This document shows positions 51,529-60,249 of a stretch of DNA of 64,000 nt, one piece after another. This stretch comes from Roseateles amylovorans (GTDB taxonomy: Bacteria > Pseudomonadota > Gammaproteobacteria > Burkholderiales > Burkholderiaceae_C), in contig NZ_CP104562.2 in the NCBI RefSeq assembly GCF_025398155.2, positions 682,001 through 746,000 on the forward strand, written 5' to 3'. A program made the position numbers and the translations under genes. A model generated the notes under the pieces. It made no database searches. It saw only the letters and a list, made by a program, of their open reading frames with translations, and was not told the DNA's origin. Position 1 is the stretch's first letter. The number at the start of each line of letters is the position of its first letter.

Positions 51529-52287
51529 TCAGCGTCCGACGAAGCGCGGTTCGCGCTTCTCCTGCCACGCCCGCACACCCTCCGCCAGATCGTCAGATGC
51601 GTTGGCCGCGGCGATGTCCGCCGCCAGCGCCTGCGCATCCAGGCAGCCGTTGGCGATGGCATTCAAATGCCGCTTCATGCCGGACAGCGCCAGCGGCGCA
51701 TAAGCGCACAGCCGCGCGCACAACGCCTCGACCGCTTCTTCCAACGCGGCGCGGTCGGTGAGCAGTTGGTCGAGGAAGCCGCTGTCGCGCATCGCCTGCG
51801 CCTCCAGCGTCTCGCCGGCCAGCAGGATGCGCTTGGCCATCGACAGTCCGAGCCGGTTGACGTAGCGCACCATGCCGCCGCGATAGAAATGCAGACCCAG
51901 CCGTGCGGCCGGCACGAACATCTCGCAGGCCAGGGTGCCCAGCCGGAAATCGCAGGCCAGTGCCAGATCGGTCGCGCCGCCGTAGACACCGCCCTGAAGG
52001 GCCGCCACGGTCACCGGGCGGGCTTGCTCCCATGCATCGGCGAGCGATTCGAACAGCGCGCCGGCATCCACGCCGGGTACCGCATCGATGTTGAAGCCGC
52101 TGCAGAAATGCTTGCCCAGCGCCTGGAGCAGCAGGACCCGCACGTCCGGCCGAGCGTTGACCTGCTGCAAATGCGATTGCAGCGTCTGCAGGTCCAGCAG
52201 TTCCAGCCGATTGGCGACCTGCGGGCGGCGGAGCGTGATCCGGGCCAGCGGGCCATCGATCTCAAGGGTGGGTGCGTGTTGCGGCAT
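51529..52287 (-). CDS. Crotonase-family protein (enoyl-CoA hydratase/isomerase-like)
   Basis: The product has 252 residues. The oxyanion-hole segments are GKHFCSGFNID and LQGGVYGGATDLALACD. The usual catalytic glutamates are altered: position 107 is Asp instead of the first Glu, and the PE of the second is PA (A127). This suggests an isomerase or other crotonase reaction rather than a classical hydratase. The start at 52287 (MPQHAPTLEID) is family-like; an ATG 34 codons upstream is not. It is divergent from the ABC transporter operon, with a palindrome between. Confidence 0.85.
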   Translation of the reverse strand: MPQHAPTLEIDGPLARITLRRPQVANRLELLDLQTLQSHLQQVNARPDVRVLLLQALGKHFCSGFNIDAVPGVDAGALFESLADAWEQARPVTVAALQGGVYGGATDLALACDFRLGTLACEMFVPAARLGLHFYRGGMVRYVNRLGLSMAKRILLAGETLEAQAMRDSGFLDQLLTDRAALEEAVEALCARLCAYAPLALSGMKRHLNAIANGCLDAQALAADIAAANASDDLAEGVRAWQEKREPRFVGR

Positions 52288-52342
52288 GGCTGGGAAGTCT
52301 AGTGGCCCGGCCCGCAGGCGCGCACGCGGCCGATCAGATCGA

Positions 52343-52354
52343 CCGACCGGTCGG
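52343..52354. promoter_or_regulatory. Palindrome, candidate TetR-type operator
   Basis: CCGACCGGTCGG is a perfect 12-bp palindrome between the divergent crotonase and livH-like genes. Its composition resembles TetR-family operators near acyl-CoA and aromatic catabolism genes in Burkholderiales. No TetR gene is in the window, so this is inference. Confidence 0.45.
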
Positions 52355-52450
52355 CTGAAGTCGCTCCACCTTGTCAATGCGGCATCCACTGACGGAGGAC
52401 CGTTGGAATCTGGCTAGAGTCGGCCGCACAACAACCCACACGGAGACACG

Positions 52451-53485
52451 GTGGACGGCTCGATCGCAAGCATTCTGGTGCTGGACGGGATCACCAACGG
52501 CGCGGTCTATGCGCTGCTGGCGCTGGCCCTTGTCCTGGTCTTTGCGGTCACCCGGGTGATCTTCATCCCACAGGGCGAATTCGTGGCCTTCGGCGCGCTG
52601 ACGCTGGCCGGGTTGCAGCTCGGACACACGCCGCTGACCATCCATTTCCTGATCGCGATGGCGCTGCTGGCTGCGCTGCTGGATCTCGTGGCGGCCGTGC
52701 GGGCCGGGCATCTGGCGGCTTCGCTGCGGGGCATCGTGTTGCGGGCCGCACCGCCGTTGTTGATCGGCGCGGCCGCGCTCTGGCTGGCGCCGATGAAGTT
52801 GCCCCTGGGCGGCCAGGCCCTGTTGACGCTGGCCATCGTCACGCCGATGGGCGGGCTGCTGTACCGATTGGCCTACCAATCGCTGGCGGATGCGTCGGTG
52901 CTGGTGCTGCTGATCGTGTCGGTCGGGGTGCACTTTGCGCTGACCGGGCTCGGACTGGCGTTCTTCGGTGCGGAAGGTTCGCGCAATCCCAGCTTCTGGG
53001 ATGCCAGCTTCAATCTGGGCCCGCTGCTGTTCTCGGGCCAGACCGTGATCATCGTCGGCGCTTCGATCGCGCTGATCATCGGCTTGTGGCTGTTTTTCGA
53101 GAAGAGCCTGTACGGCAAGGCGCTGCGCGCCACCGCCGTGAATCGATTGGGCGCCCGCCTGATGGGCATCTCCAGCCTCTCGGCGGGACGGCTGTCCTTC
53201 ACCTTGGCGGCCTTCATCGGCGCGCTGTCCGGCTTGCTGATCAGTCCCACCACCACGATCTTCTATGACAGCGGCTTCCTGATCGGCCTCAAGGGCTTCG
53301 TGGCGGCCGTGTTTGCCGGGCTGTCGAGTTATCCGGGAGCGGCGTTGGGTGCGCTGCTGGTCGGGCTGATCGAATCCTTCAGCTCCTTCTGGGCCAGTGC
53401 CTTCAAGGAGGTGATCGTCTTCACCACCATCTTGCCGGTGCTGTTGTGGCGCAGTTGGCGCGATCCGCACCAGGAAGACCACTGA
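52451..53485 (+). CDS. livH: Branched-chain-type ABC permease (LivH-like)
   Basis: The product has 344 residues. It starts with GTG at 52451, with CGGAGA upstream. GITNGAVYALLALALVLVFA is the typical first helix, and GRLSFTLAAFIGALSGLLIS and FAGLSSYPGAALGALLVGL are conserved C-terminal helices. Around eight to ten helices are visible. It forms the channel with the LivM half of the next gene for import of a branched-chain amino acid or other carboxylate ligand. An insertion at about 75-120 makes it longer than E. coli LivH (308). Confidence 0.88.
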   Translation: MDGSIASILVLDGITNGAVYALLALALVLVFAVTRVIFIPQGEFVAFGALTLAGLQLGHTPLTIHFLIAMALLAALLDLVAAVRAGHLAASLRGIVLRAAPPLLIGAAALWLAPMKLPLGGQALLTLAIVTPMGGLLYRLAYQSLADASVLVLLIVSVGVHFALTGLGLAFFGAEGSRNPSFWDASFNLGPLLFSGQTVIIVGASIALIIGLWLFFEKSLYGKALRATAVNRLGARLMGISSLSAGRLSFTLAAFIGALSGLLISPTTTIFYDSGFLIGLKGFVAAVFAGLSSYPGAALGALLVGLIESFSSFWASAFKEVIVFTTILPVLLWRSWRDPHQEDH

Positions 53486-53605
53486 CGCCGATTGCCGGCG
53501 CGGCGCTCGGAATTGCCGCTTCGCACCACTCGCTCCAGCCTCTCCGCCCGCGCCACCGCCATCGACCACGAGCGCGCCTTTGCGCCGAGCACGACCTCCA
53601 ACCCG

Positions 53606-55390
53606 ATGACGATCAAGCCTTCCCATCTGTCCGCCGCTGCCGGTGTCTTTGCGCTGGCGGTGTTGCCCCTTCTGCCGGTGCCCGAGTTCTGGATCACCCA
53701 GGCCAACTACATCGGCATGTTCGCGCTCGTGGCCCTGGGGCTGGTGCTGCTCACGGGCGTCGCTGGACTGACCTCCTTCGGCCAGGCCGCCTTCGTCGGT
53801 GTGGGCGCCTATGCCACCGCCTTGCTCAGCACACGCTACGGGCTGTCGCCTTGGCTGGGCCTGGTGGCGGGCTTGGCGATCACCGTGGTGATCGCGGCGG
53901 TGCTGGGCTGGATCACCTTGCGGATGTCGGGGCACTACCTGCCGCTGGCGACGATCGCCTGGGCATTGAGCCTGAACTTCACCATCGCCAACCTCGAGTT
54001 CCTCGGCAAGTACGACGGCCTGCTGGGCGTGCCGGCGATCAGTCTGTTCGGCGTCAGCCTGGCGGATGGCAGAGCGATGTACTACCTGATCTGGCTGTGC
54101 GCGCTGCTAGGGGCGCTGGCGGTGCGCAACCTGCTGGACTCCCGACCCGGTCGAGCTATTCGCGCGCTGGGCGGCGCGACCGTCATGGCCGAGGCGATGG
54201 GCGTCTCCACCTACCGCTACAAGGTAGTGATCTTCCTGATCGCGGCCTTGCTGGCGTCGGTCTCGGGCTGGCTGTTCGCGCATGTGCAGCGCACCGTCAA
54301 CCCCAGCCCCTTCGGCCTGAAGATGGGCATCGAATACCTCTTCATGGCGGTCGTCGGTGGGGCGTCCAGTGTCTGGGGCGCGTTTGTCGGCGCGGGCGTG
54401 TTCAAGATCATCGAGGACCAGCTCAAGGAACTGCTGCCCCGCCTGCTGGGTAGCAACGGCAACTTCGAGATCATCGTGCTGGGCGTCGTGCTGGTGTTGA
54501 TGCTGAAGTACGCGCCCAAGGGACTGTGGCCGGCCTTGCAGACCGCGCTGGCACGCCATCGCCCTGCGCGCGCCCGTATGCGCGACTGGGCGCAGGCGCC
54601 GGCTCTTCCGGTGCGGCCCAAGCCGGCCGCCGGCACGGTGCTGCTGGAGGTGGATGGTCTGCGCAAGCAGTTCGGCGGCCTGGTGGCGGTGAACGATGTC
54701 AGCTTCACCCTGCGGGCCGGCGAGATCATGGGATTGATCGGACCCAACGGCGCCGGCAAATCCACCACCTTCAACCTCATCTCGGGCGTGATGTCGGCCA
54801 GCGCCGGCACCTTGCGTTTCGCGGGGGCCTCGATCAGCGGGCTGCCCTCGCGCCGCATTGCGCGGCTTGGGCTCTCGCGCACCTTCCAGCACGTCAAGAT
54901 GATTCCGGACATGACGGTGCTGGAGAACGTCGCCCTGGGCGGTTATCTGCGCAGCACCAGCGGCACCCTGCGCGCCATGCTGCGCCTGGACCGCGAGGAC
55001 GAGCGCCGCCTGTTCGCCGAAGCCGAACGGCAGCTGCAGCGCATCGGCATGCAGGCCCACCTGCATGAGCTGGCCGGCAACCTGGCGCTGGGACCGCAAC
55101 GCATGATGGAGATCGCTCGCGCGCTGTGCAGCGATCCGTCGCTGCTGCTGCTGGATGAGCCGGCTGCGGGATTGCGCCACAAGGAGAAGCAGGCACTGGC
55201 CGAGGTGCTGCGCCAGTTGCGCAGTGAAGGCATGAGCATCCTGCTGGTGGAGCACGACATGGACTTCGTGATGGGGCTCACCGACCGTCTGGTGGTGATG
55301 GAATTCGGCACCAAGCTCATCGAAGGCACTCCGGCGCAGGTGCAGGCCAGCCCCGAGGTGCGGGCGGCGTATCTCGGAACGGAACACTGA
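53606..55390 (+). CDS. Fused ABC permease-ATPase (LivM-LivG)
   Basis: The product has 594 residues. Residues 1-310 are a LivM-like permease (GLTSFGQAAFVGVGAY, FLIAALLASVSGWLFAHVQR). After a basic Pro-rich linker, about 345-594 is a LivG-like ATPase with Walker A GPNGAGKSTT, signature NLALGPQRMMEIARAL and Walker B LLLLDEPAAGL. The fusion puts channel half and motor in one chain. ATG 53606 is chosen because MTIKPSHLSAAAGVFALA leads straight into helix 1; a TTG at 53492 is possible. No binding-protein gene is in the window. Confidence 0.9.
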   Translation: MTIKPSHLSAAAGVFALAVLPLLPVPEFWITQANYIGMFALVALGLVLLTGVAGLTSFGQAAFVGVGAYATALLSTRYGLSPWLGLVAGLAITVVIAAVLGWITLRMSGHYLPLATIAWALSLNFTIANLEFLGKYDGLLGVPAISLFGVSLADGRAMYYLIWLCALLGALAVRNLLDSRPGRAIRALGGATVMAEAMGVSTYRYKVVIFLIAALLASVSGWLFAHVQRTVNPSPFGLKMGIEYLFMAVVGGASSVWGAFVGAGVFKIIEDQLKELLPRLLGSNGNFEIIVLGVVLVLMLKYAPKGLWPALQTALARHRPARARMRDWAQAPALPVRPKPAAGTVLLEVDGLRKQFGGLVAVNDVSFTLRAGEIMGLIGPNGAGKSTTFNLISGVMSASAGTLRFAGASISGLPSRRIARLGLSRTFQHVKMIPDMTVLENVALGGYLRSTSGTLRAMLRLDREDERRLFAEAERQLQRIGMQAHLHELAGNLALGPQRMMEIARALCSDPSLLLLDEPAAGLRHKEKQALAEVLRQLRSEGMSILLVEHDMDFVMGLTDRLVVMEFGTKLIEGTPAQVQASPEVRAAYLGTEH

Positions 55391-55391
55391 C

Positions 55392-56120
55392 ATGAGCGAG
55401 CTGTTGACGGTCCGCGGGCTGCATGCCGGTTATGGTCGAGCGCACGTGCTGACGGGCCTGGACCTGCGGCTGCGTCAGGGCGAAGTGGTCACGGTCATCG
55501 GGCCCAACGGGGCGGGCAAGAGCACCACGCTCAATGCGTTGATGGGCGTGTTGCCCTCACGCGGCCAAGTGGTGTTTGATGGTGAGGACATCGGCTCGCT
55601 CGGCCTGGAAGCCCGCGTGATGAAGGGCATGTCCCTGGTGCCGGAGAAGCGCGAACTGTTCACCACGATGACGGTGGAAGACAACCTGGTGCTGGGCGGC
55701 TTCCGTCCGATGCGCTTGGGAGTGCGCGGTTGGCGCGATGAGCTGGGCCGTGTCTACGAGCTCTTCCCCCGACTGCGGGAACGGCGCGATCAATCGGCCG
55801 GCACCTTGTCGGGCGGCGAGCGGCAGATGCTGGCGGTCGGGCGCGCGCTGATGGCGCGGCCCAAGCTCCTGATGCTGGATGAGCCCAGCCTGGGCCTGGC
55901 GCCGCTGATCGTGAAGGAAGTCTTCCGCATCGTCGCGCGCTTGCGCGAGGCCGGGGTGTCCATCCTCCTGATCGAACAGAACGCGCGGGCGGCGCTGGAG
56001 GTGGCGGACTACGGCTATGTGCTGGAAACCGGCGAGATCGCTTTGGAAGGACCCGCGGCCGAACTGGCCTCCGATCCCCGCGTGATCGACACGTACCTGG
56101 GGGCGAATCGCAAGGACTGA
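55392..56120 (+). CDS. livF: Branched-chain-type ABC ATPase (LivF-like)
   Basis: The product has 242 residues. Walker A is GPNGAGKSTT, the signature is TLSGGERQMLAVGRALM, and Walker B is LLMLDEPSLGLAP. The short form and the REAGVSILLIEQNARAALEV end are typical of LivF. It pairs with the LivG half encoded just upstream (1-bp gap between stop and start) to drive the permease. Substrate unknown. Confidence 0.93.
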   Translation: MSELLTVRGLHAGYGRAHVLTGLDLRLRQGEVVTVIGPNGAGKSTTLNALMGVLPSRGQVVFDGEDIGSLGLEARVMKGMSLVPEKRELFTTMTVEDNLVLGGFRPMRLGVRGWRDELGRVYELFPRLRERRDQSAGTLSGGERQMLAVGRALMARPKLLMLDEPSLGLAPLIVKEVFRIVARLREAGVSILLIEQNARAALEVADYGYVLETGEIALEGPAAELASDPRVIDTYLGANRKD

Positions 56121-56255
56121 ACGCGGACGGCGCCGGTGCCGATGACGGTACCGAGGCTGAAGCCGGCCCGCGGCCAGGGGCCCGGCATCAGGCGGAGTCG
56201 CTGAGCGCGCGGCGCCGGCGGCTCTTCCCGCCGAACGCTGCGCCAGCCCGGCGCA

Positions 56256-56765
56256 TCAGCAGGAGGGCTTGCCCTGCTGGAGCATTGCGGCCATCCGCGC
56301 TTTCAGTTGGGCGTCATCAAGGTCTTCCTTGTGCGTGGCCACCATCCACTTGTGGCCGAAGGGATCGGTGATCTGCCCCATGCGGTCGCCCCAGAACTGG
56401 TCCTGGACCGCCATGTCGACGGTGGCACCGGCCGCCTGTGCGCGGGCCACCGTCGCGTCGACATCCGGCACGAACACGACCATCGAGACCGGTGATCCAC
56501 TGAGCCCCTGCGGGCTGAGCGCGCCGAACTGCGGCCGCTCCTCGGTGAGCATGAAGCGCGCGCCGCCGATGTGGAGCTCGGCATGCATCACGCCGTCGGG
56601 CGCCTCCAGCCGGGTGCCTTGACGGGCCTCGAAGGCCTGTTGATAGAACGTGATCGCCGCCGGCGCGTTGCGCACCGTGAGGTAAGGAATCACGCCGTCG
56701 GCTGGCGGGACGGCCTGCGTGGCGGTCGGGCCCGTGCGCGGCGTGGCATCGGTGAAGTCAGTCAT
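56256..56765 (-). CDS. VOC/PhnB-like glyoxalase-fold protein
   Basis: The product has 169 residues. VIPYLTVRNAPAAITFYQQA and a later HKWMVATHKED belong to the PhnB-type VOC family, with beta-alpha-beta-beta-beta repeats (ARFMLTEERP, VSMVVFVPDVDATVARAQAA). ATG 56765 is chosen because CAGGAG lies 10 nt upstream; an earlier ATG would add 18 residues. Members bind metal and small molecules or confer antibiotic binding; no substrate can be named. Confidence 0.8.
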   Translation of the reverse strand: MTDFTDATPRTGPTATQAVPPADGVIPYLTVRNAPAAITFYQQAFEARQGTRLEAPDGVMHAELHIGGARFMLTEERPQFGALSPQGLSGSPVSMVVFVPDVDATVARAQAAGATVDMAVQDQFWGDRMGQITDPFGHKWMVATHKEDLDDAQLKARMAAMLQQGKPSC

Positions 56766-57036
56766 CTCGATCTCCTGTGGTGGGGTCTGCATCGTGGTCT
56801 GGATCGCGGGCTGCGTCATTCCCTACATGAGCACGACGAAGCGGCAGCGGCAATTTCGACAGCAGCGCGTTAAAGGTGTGCCGACTTGTGTCCCACGCGC
56901 CGCTGCGGGATGTCGACGGGCCAGACACCGATTGACACAGGGCGGCTGCCGCGCAGTTTTACCGATCCGGCCCCCTCAGTCAGGGGCGGCCCGCGCGGTC
57001 AACCGAGGGTCGACCACCATAATCCCCGGACACATC

Positions 57037-58212
57037 ATGGCCCTCCTGTCCACCCTGAAAAAGCTGCTGTCCAGCGACAGCCGCAAGTCCCCCGCCACCA
57101 CCGCTGCGCCGTCCTCGCTGCGCGGCGCGCCGCCGTCGACGGTCAGCGCACCGCCGCCGGCGCCGTCGGTGGCGTTGTCGCTGACGCTGCCGGACATCTC
57201 GGTGACGCCGTCCACCCACGGCTATGACACGGTGCCGGCCTCGCGGCCCATCACGCTGGGACCGCCGGAGCTCTATCCCGGGGCGGCCTCGCCGGACATG
57301 TCCCAGCCGGTCACCGCCGAATGGCTGCAATTCAGCGCGCGGCTGTTCGGTCTGCAGCGCCTGAAGGATTCTGCGCCGCATCCGCTGGAATCGGCCTTGC
57401 TGCATCGCCTGCAGACCCGCACCGGCGCGCAGTGGTCGGAACTGCTGCCGCGTCTGCCGGCGGTCCTGCCGCAACTGATGAGTCTGATGCGGCGAGAGAA
57501 CCTCTCGTCGCGCGCGCTGGTCGATGTGCTGTCGCGCGATCCCAGTCTGGTGGGCGAGCTGATGCGCGTCGCCAACTCGGCGCTCTACCGGCCCGAGCGC
57601 GAGATCACTGATCTGGCCAGCGCCGTGCTGGTGCTGGGCCATGAGGGCCTGAACCAGGTGGTCATGCGGGTCACCATGCGACCCATCTACAGCCAGGCCC
57701 AGGGACGTTACAGCCGGCAGGCCGGCACGCTGCTCTGGGATCTGGGCGAACGCGCCGGCCTCGCGGCCATGCGGCTGGCCCCACCGGGGGATGAGCGCTT
57801 TGCCGCTTATCTGGCTGGCCTCAGCTCGCAAGTCGGGCTGATGGGCCTGCTGCGGGTCCTGGACACCTTGCCGGTCGGTCAGCGACCGGCGCTGGATCGC
57901 GAGGGCCTGCATCGGCAACTGGTGCCGCTGTCGGCGGGCTGGTCCTCATTGATCGTCGCCCATTGGGGCTTCCCGAGCCGGGTCGTGGACGCCCTGGTTG
58001 CCCGACCGGGGCAGCCGGGCCAGAGCGCGGAAGTGGCGGTGCTGGCCCAGGTGGTGCGCGCGGCCGGCGCGGTGGCGCTGCGTCATCTGATGCAGCCGGG
58101 TCTGCAGGCGTCCCAACTCGGTGACTGGTCGCTGGCCCAGCGCCGCGCCTATGAGGCGCTGGAGCAGCGCTTCAATTCCGACGCCGCACCAGACGCCATC
58201 CCAGCAGGCTGA
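57037..58212 (+). CDS. HDOD-domain protein
   Basis: The product has 391 residues. A Ser/Pro/Ala-rich N-terminus (about 15-100) is followed by an HDOD domain (about 130-330): LPAVLPQLMSLMRRENLSSR, LSRDPSLVGELMRVANSALY, and ITDLASAVLVLGHEGLNQVV. HDOD proteins are HD-like folds without phosphodiesterase metal residues, used in signalling. No GAF or EAL domain is fused. Its last 41 bp overlap the convergent transporter gene. The ATG at 57037 precedes MALLSTLKKLLSSD. Confidence 0.88.
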   Translation: MALLSTLKKLLSSDSRKSPATTAAPSSLRGAPPSTVSAPPPAPSVALSLTLPDISVTPSTHGYDTVPASRPITLGPPELYPGAASPDMSQPVTAEWLQFSARLFGLQRLKDSAPHPLESALLHRLQTRTGAQWSELLPRLPAVLPQLMSLMRRENLSSRALVDVLSRDPSLVGELMRVANSALYRPEREITDLASAVLVLGHEGLNQVVMRVTMRPIYSQAQGRYSRQAGTLLWDLGERAGLAAMRLAPPGDERFAAYLAGLSSQVGLMGLLRVLDTLPVGQRPALDREGLHRQLVPLSAGWSSLIVAHWGFPSRVVDALVARPGQPGQSAEVAVLAQVVRAAGAVALRHLMQPGLQASQLGDWSLAQRRAYEALEQRFNSDAAPDAIPAG

Positions 58213-59947
58213 AGCCAGCGTCCAGCACCAGCGCCAAGGCCGCTGCCGGCAGCGCGCCGGCCAGCAGCAGCGTCTGGTCGTTCAGCGCCAACCCGGTGAC
58301 GATCCGTTCGCCGAAGCCGCCCGCGCCAATGAAGGCCGCCATCGTCGCCGTGCCCACCGACAGGCTGGTGGCGGTGCGCAAGCCCGCCAGCATCACTGGC
58401 AGCGCCAGCGGCAATTGCACCAGCCTCAGGGTCTGGAAGCGCGTCAATCCCAGGGCTGTCGCGGCCTGGATGAGCCCACTGGGCACCTCGCTCAATCCGA
58501 CGGTGCTGTTGCGCAGGATGGGCAACAGCGCATAAAGCGTCAGGGCCACCACTGCCGGCGCCGGGCCGATGCGGTCCATGGCCCAGATCAGCAAGGCCAG
58601 CAGCGCCAGGGACGGGATCGTCTGCATCAACGCGCTGGTGGCCAGCACCGCCTCACGCCACCGCGGCCAGGGATGCAGCAGCAAGGCCAGCGGCACGCCG
58701 ATCACTGTCGCCAGGCCCACCGCGGCGAGAACCAATCCCAGGTGCTGCAGCGCCAGTCGCGGCAAGTCAGGTCCGAACAGACGGGCCCACAGGCCGGCAC
58801 GCGGCGCGTCGCTCTGGGAGCCTGCCGTGGATGGACCTGTTGATGCTGCGTTGGACGCAGATGAAGGCGTGGATGCAGATGCAGATGCAGATGCAGATGC
58901 AGATGCGGATGCGGATGCGGATGCGGCGTCGGCGGACGGCGACGACGCCAGGAAGCGCCGCGCGATCGCATCGAAGGGTTGGGCCTTCAGTTCCGCCTGC
59001 GCATTCATCGCGATCATGTCCGCTTCCTTGATGCGGCCGCGCAGCGTCTGCAGCGCGGCCCATGCGCGCGGATGGCGCTGCGGCAGCTCGGCGCGGAACA
59101 GCAGCACCGCGTCATAGCGGGGAAAGAACTGCCGATCATCTTCCAGCACCGTCAGCCCCAGCGCGGCGATCTGCGCATCGGTGGTGTAGATGTCGGTGAG
59201 CGCGATCTGTCCCCGTGCGAGCGCCTGATAGGCCAGCCCGTGGTCCAGACCTTCCGGCCGCTGCGGCAGGGCGTAGCGCCTGGCCAACCCAGGCCAGCCG
59301 TCTGCACGCCCCAGGAATTCGTGGCTCAGACCCAGTCGCAGCGACGGATGCGCCGCCAGCTGCGACAGCCGCGTCAGGCCTCGCGCGCGGGCGTCTTCCC
59401 CGCGCATTGCCAGTGCATAGCCGTTGTTGAAGCCCAGCGGCACGGCCACGTCCAGCCCCATCGGTCGCAGGGCGTCCCGCAGTTGATCGAGCGAGGCGCC
59501 GGTCGTGGAGCGTCCCAGGATCTCGCGCTCGATGGTGCCCAGGTACTCCGGATAGACATCAATGCTGCCGGCCCGCAAGGCCGCCAGCACGATCGCGGTG
59601 TTGCCCAGGCCTTGGCGCACTTCCACGGCGGCCGAGGCGTCTGCGGCACGCACCGTCTGCGCCATCACTTCGGCCAGGATGTAGCTCTCGGTGAAACGCT
59701 TGGAGCCGATGCGCAACGGCGTCTCGGAGGTCGGGGCCGTCCTCGCTGGGGCGCTGCTGGAGGAGGTCGGCGTGGACGTGGACGTGGCCTCGGCGACGGA
59801 CGTCCCGCAGACCAACGCCAGCATCGTCAGGCTGGCCCATAGCGCAGCGCTACAGCGCGAGCGCGTTCGTGTGGATGACACCGCATGCGGCGCCTGCGAG
59901 GGGAGGCCGCGCCTCATCCAGCGAATCAAGAGCATGGGGCGGAGCAT
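58172..59947 (-). CDS. Osmoprotectant-type ABC binding protein-permease fusion
   Basis: The product has about 591 residues. A signal/anchor helix (about 31-52) and a Ser/Thr-rich stretch precede an OpuAC/ProX-type binding domain (about 77-330: IGSKRFTESYILAEVMAQ, GNTAIVLAALRAGSIDVYPE). An Ala-Ser repeat linker follows at about 341-362, then a ProW-like permease (about 390-591: QTIPSLALLALLIW, AAFIGAGGFGERIV). The order is binding protein first. No ATPase is adjacent. The start may be 59947, 59935 or 59917. Likely substrate is betaine, choline or a related compound, by family only. Confidence 0.85.
   Translation of the reverse strand: MLRPMLLIRWMRRGLPSQAPHAVSSTRTRSRCSAALWASLTMLALVCGTSVAEATSTSTPTSSSSAPARTAPTSETPLRIGSKRFTESYILAEVMAQTVRAADASAAVEVRQGLGNTAIVLAALRAGSIDVYPEYLGTIEREILGRSTTGASLDQLRDALRPMGLDVAVPLGFNNGYALAMRGEDARARGLTRLSQLAAHPSLRLGLSHEFLGRADGWPGLARRYALPQRPEGLDHGLAYQALARGQIALTDIYTTDAQIAALGLTVLEDDRQFFPRYDAVLLFRAELPQRHPRAWAALQTLRGRIKEADMIAMNAQAELKAQPFDAIARRFLASSPSADAASASASASASASASASASTPSSASNAASTGPSTAGSQSDAPRAGLWARLFGPDLPRLALQHLGLVLAAVGLATVIGVPLALLLHPWPRWREAVLATSALMQTIPSLALLALLIWAMDRIGPAPAVVALTLYALLPILRNSTVGLSEVPSGLIQAATALGLTRFQTLRLVQLPLALPVMLAGLRTATSLSVGTATMAAFIGAGGFGERIVTGLALNDQTLLLAGALPAAALALVLDAGFSLLGWRLVRRRN
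58871..58926 (+). repeat. Intragenic hexanucleotide microsatellite (GATGCA/GATGCG)n
   Basis: About nine six-base units, GATGCA then GATGCG, occur within the binding-protein/permease gene. On the coding (minus) strand they encode alternating Ala-Ser, the interdomain linker. Being multiples of three, length changes keep the frame. Confidence 0.95.
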
Positions 59948-60249
59948 AACCAGACCGGGCCGTCGGCCGCGGTCCGCGAAGGCTAGGCGCGGGCCGATGG
60001 CGTTTGTGTTCGCGGCGGGGGGGGCGCCGGGCGGTGGCGGTGGCGATGGTCCTGCAGTTGAGCGGACCTTGCCGCACCTGGTGCCAGCGGGCCTGCGGTC
60101 TGTCGCGGCACGAACGCGCGATCGGCGTGCGATGCCTACAGTCCGCGACGAGGGCAGGGGGGGCGGCCGGTCGTCGCCACGCAATGCACCGGCCGCTCGA
60201 GTGCGACCTTCCCCGCATCTGCCACGCTTCGTTCATCCAGGAGCCCGCC
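59948..60249. other. Divergent intergenic region
   Basis: These 302 bp separate the transporter fusion from the lipoprotein gene. They are very GC-rich, with a run of G at 60018-60025. No promoter or gene was recognised. Confidence 0.4.

Noticed and set aside
58831..59031. A Met-Gln/Met-Arg repeat frame on the + strand
   Set aside because: It is the antisense reading of the Ala-Ser repeat in the transporter fusion.
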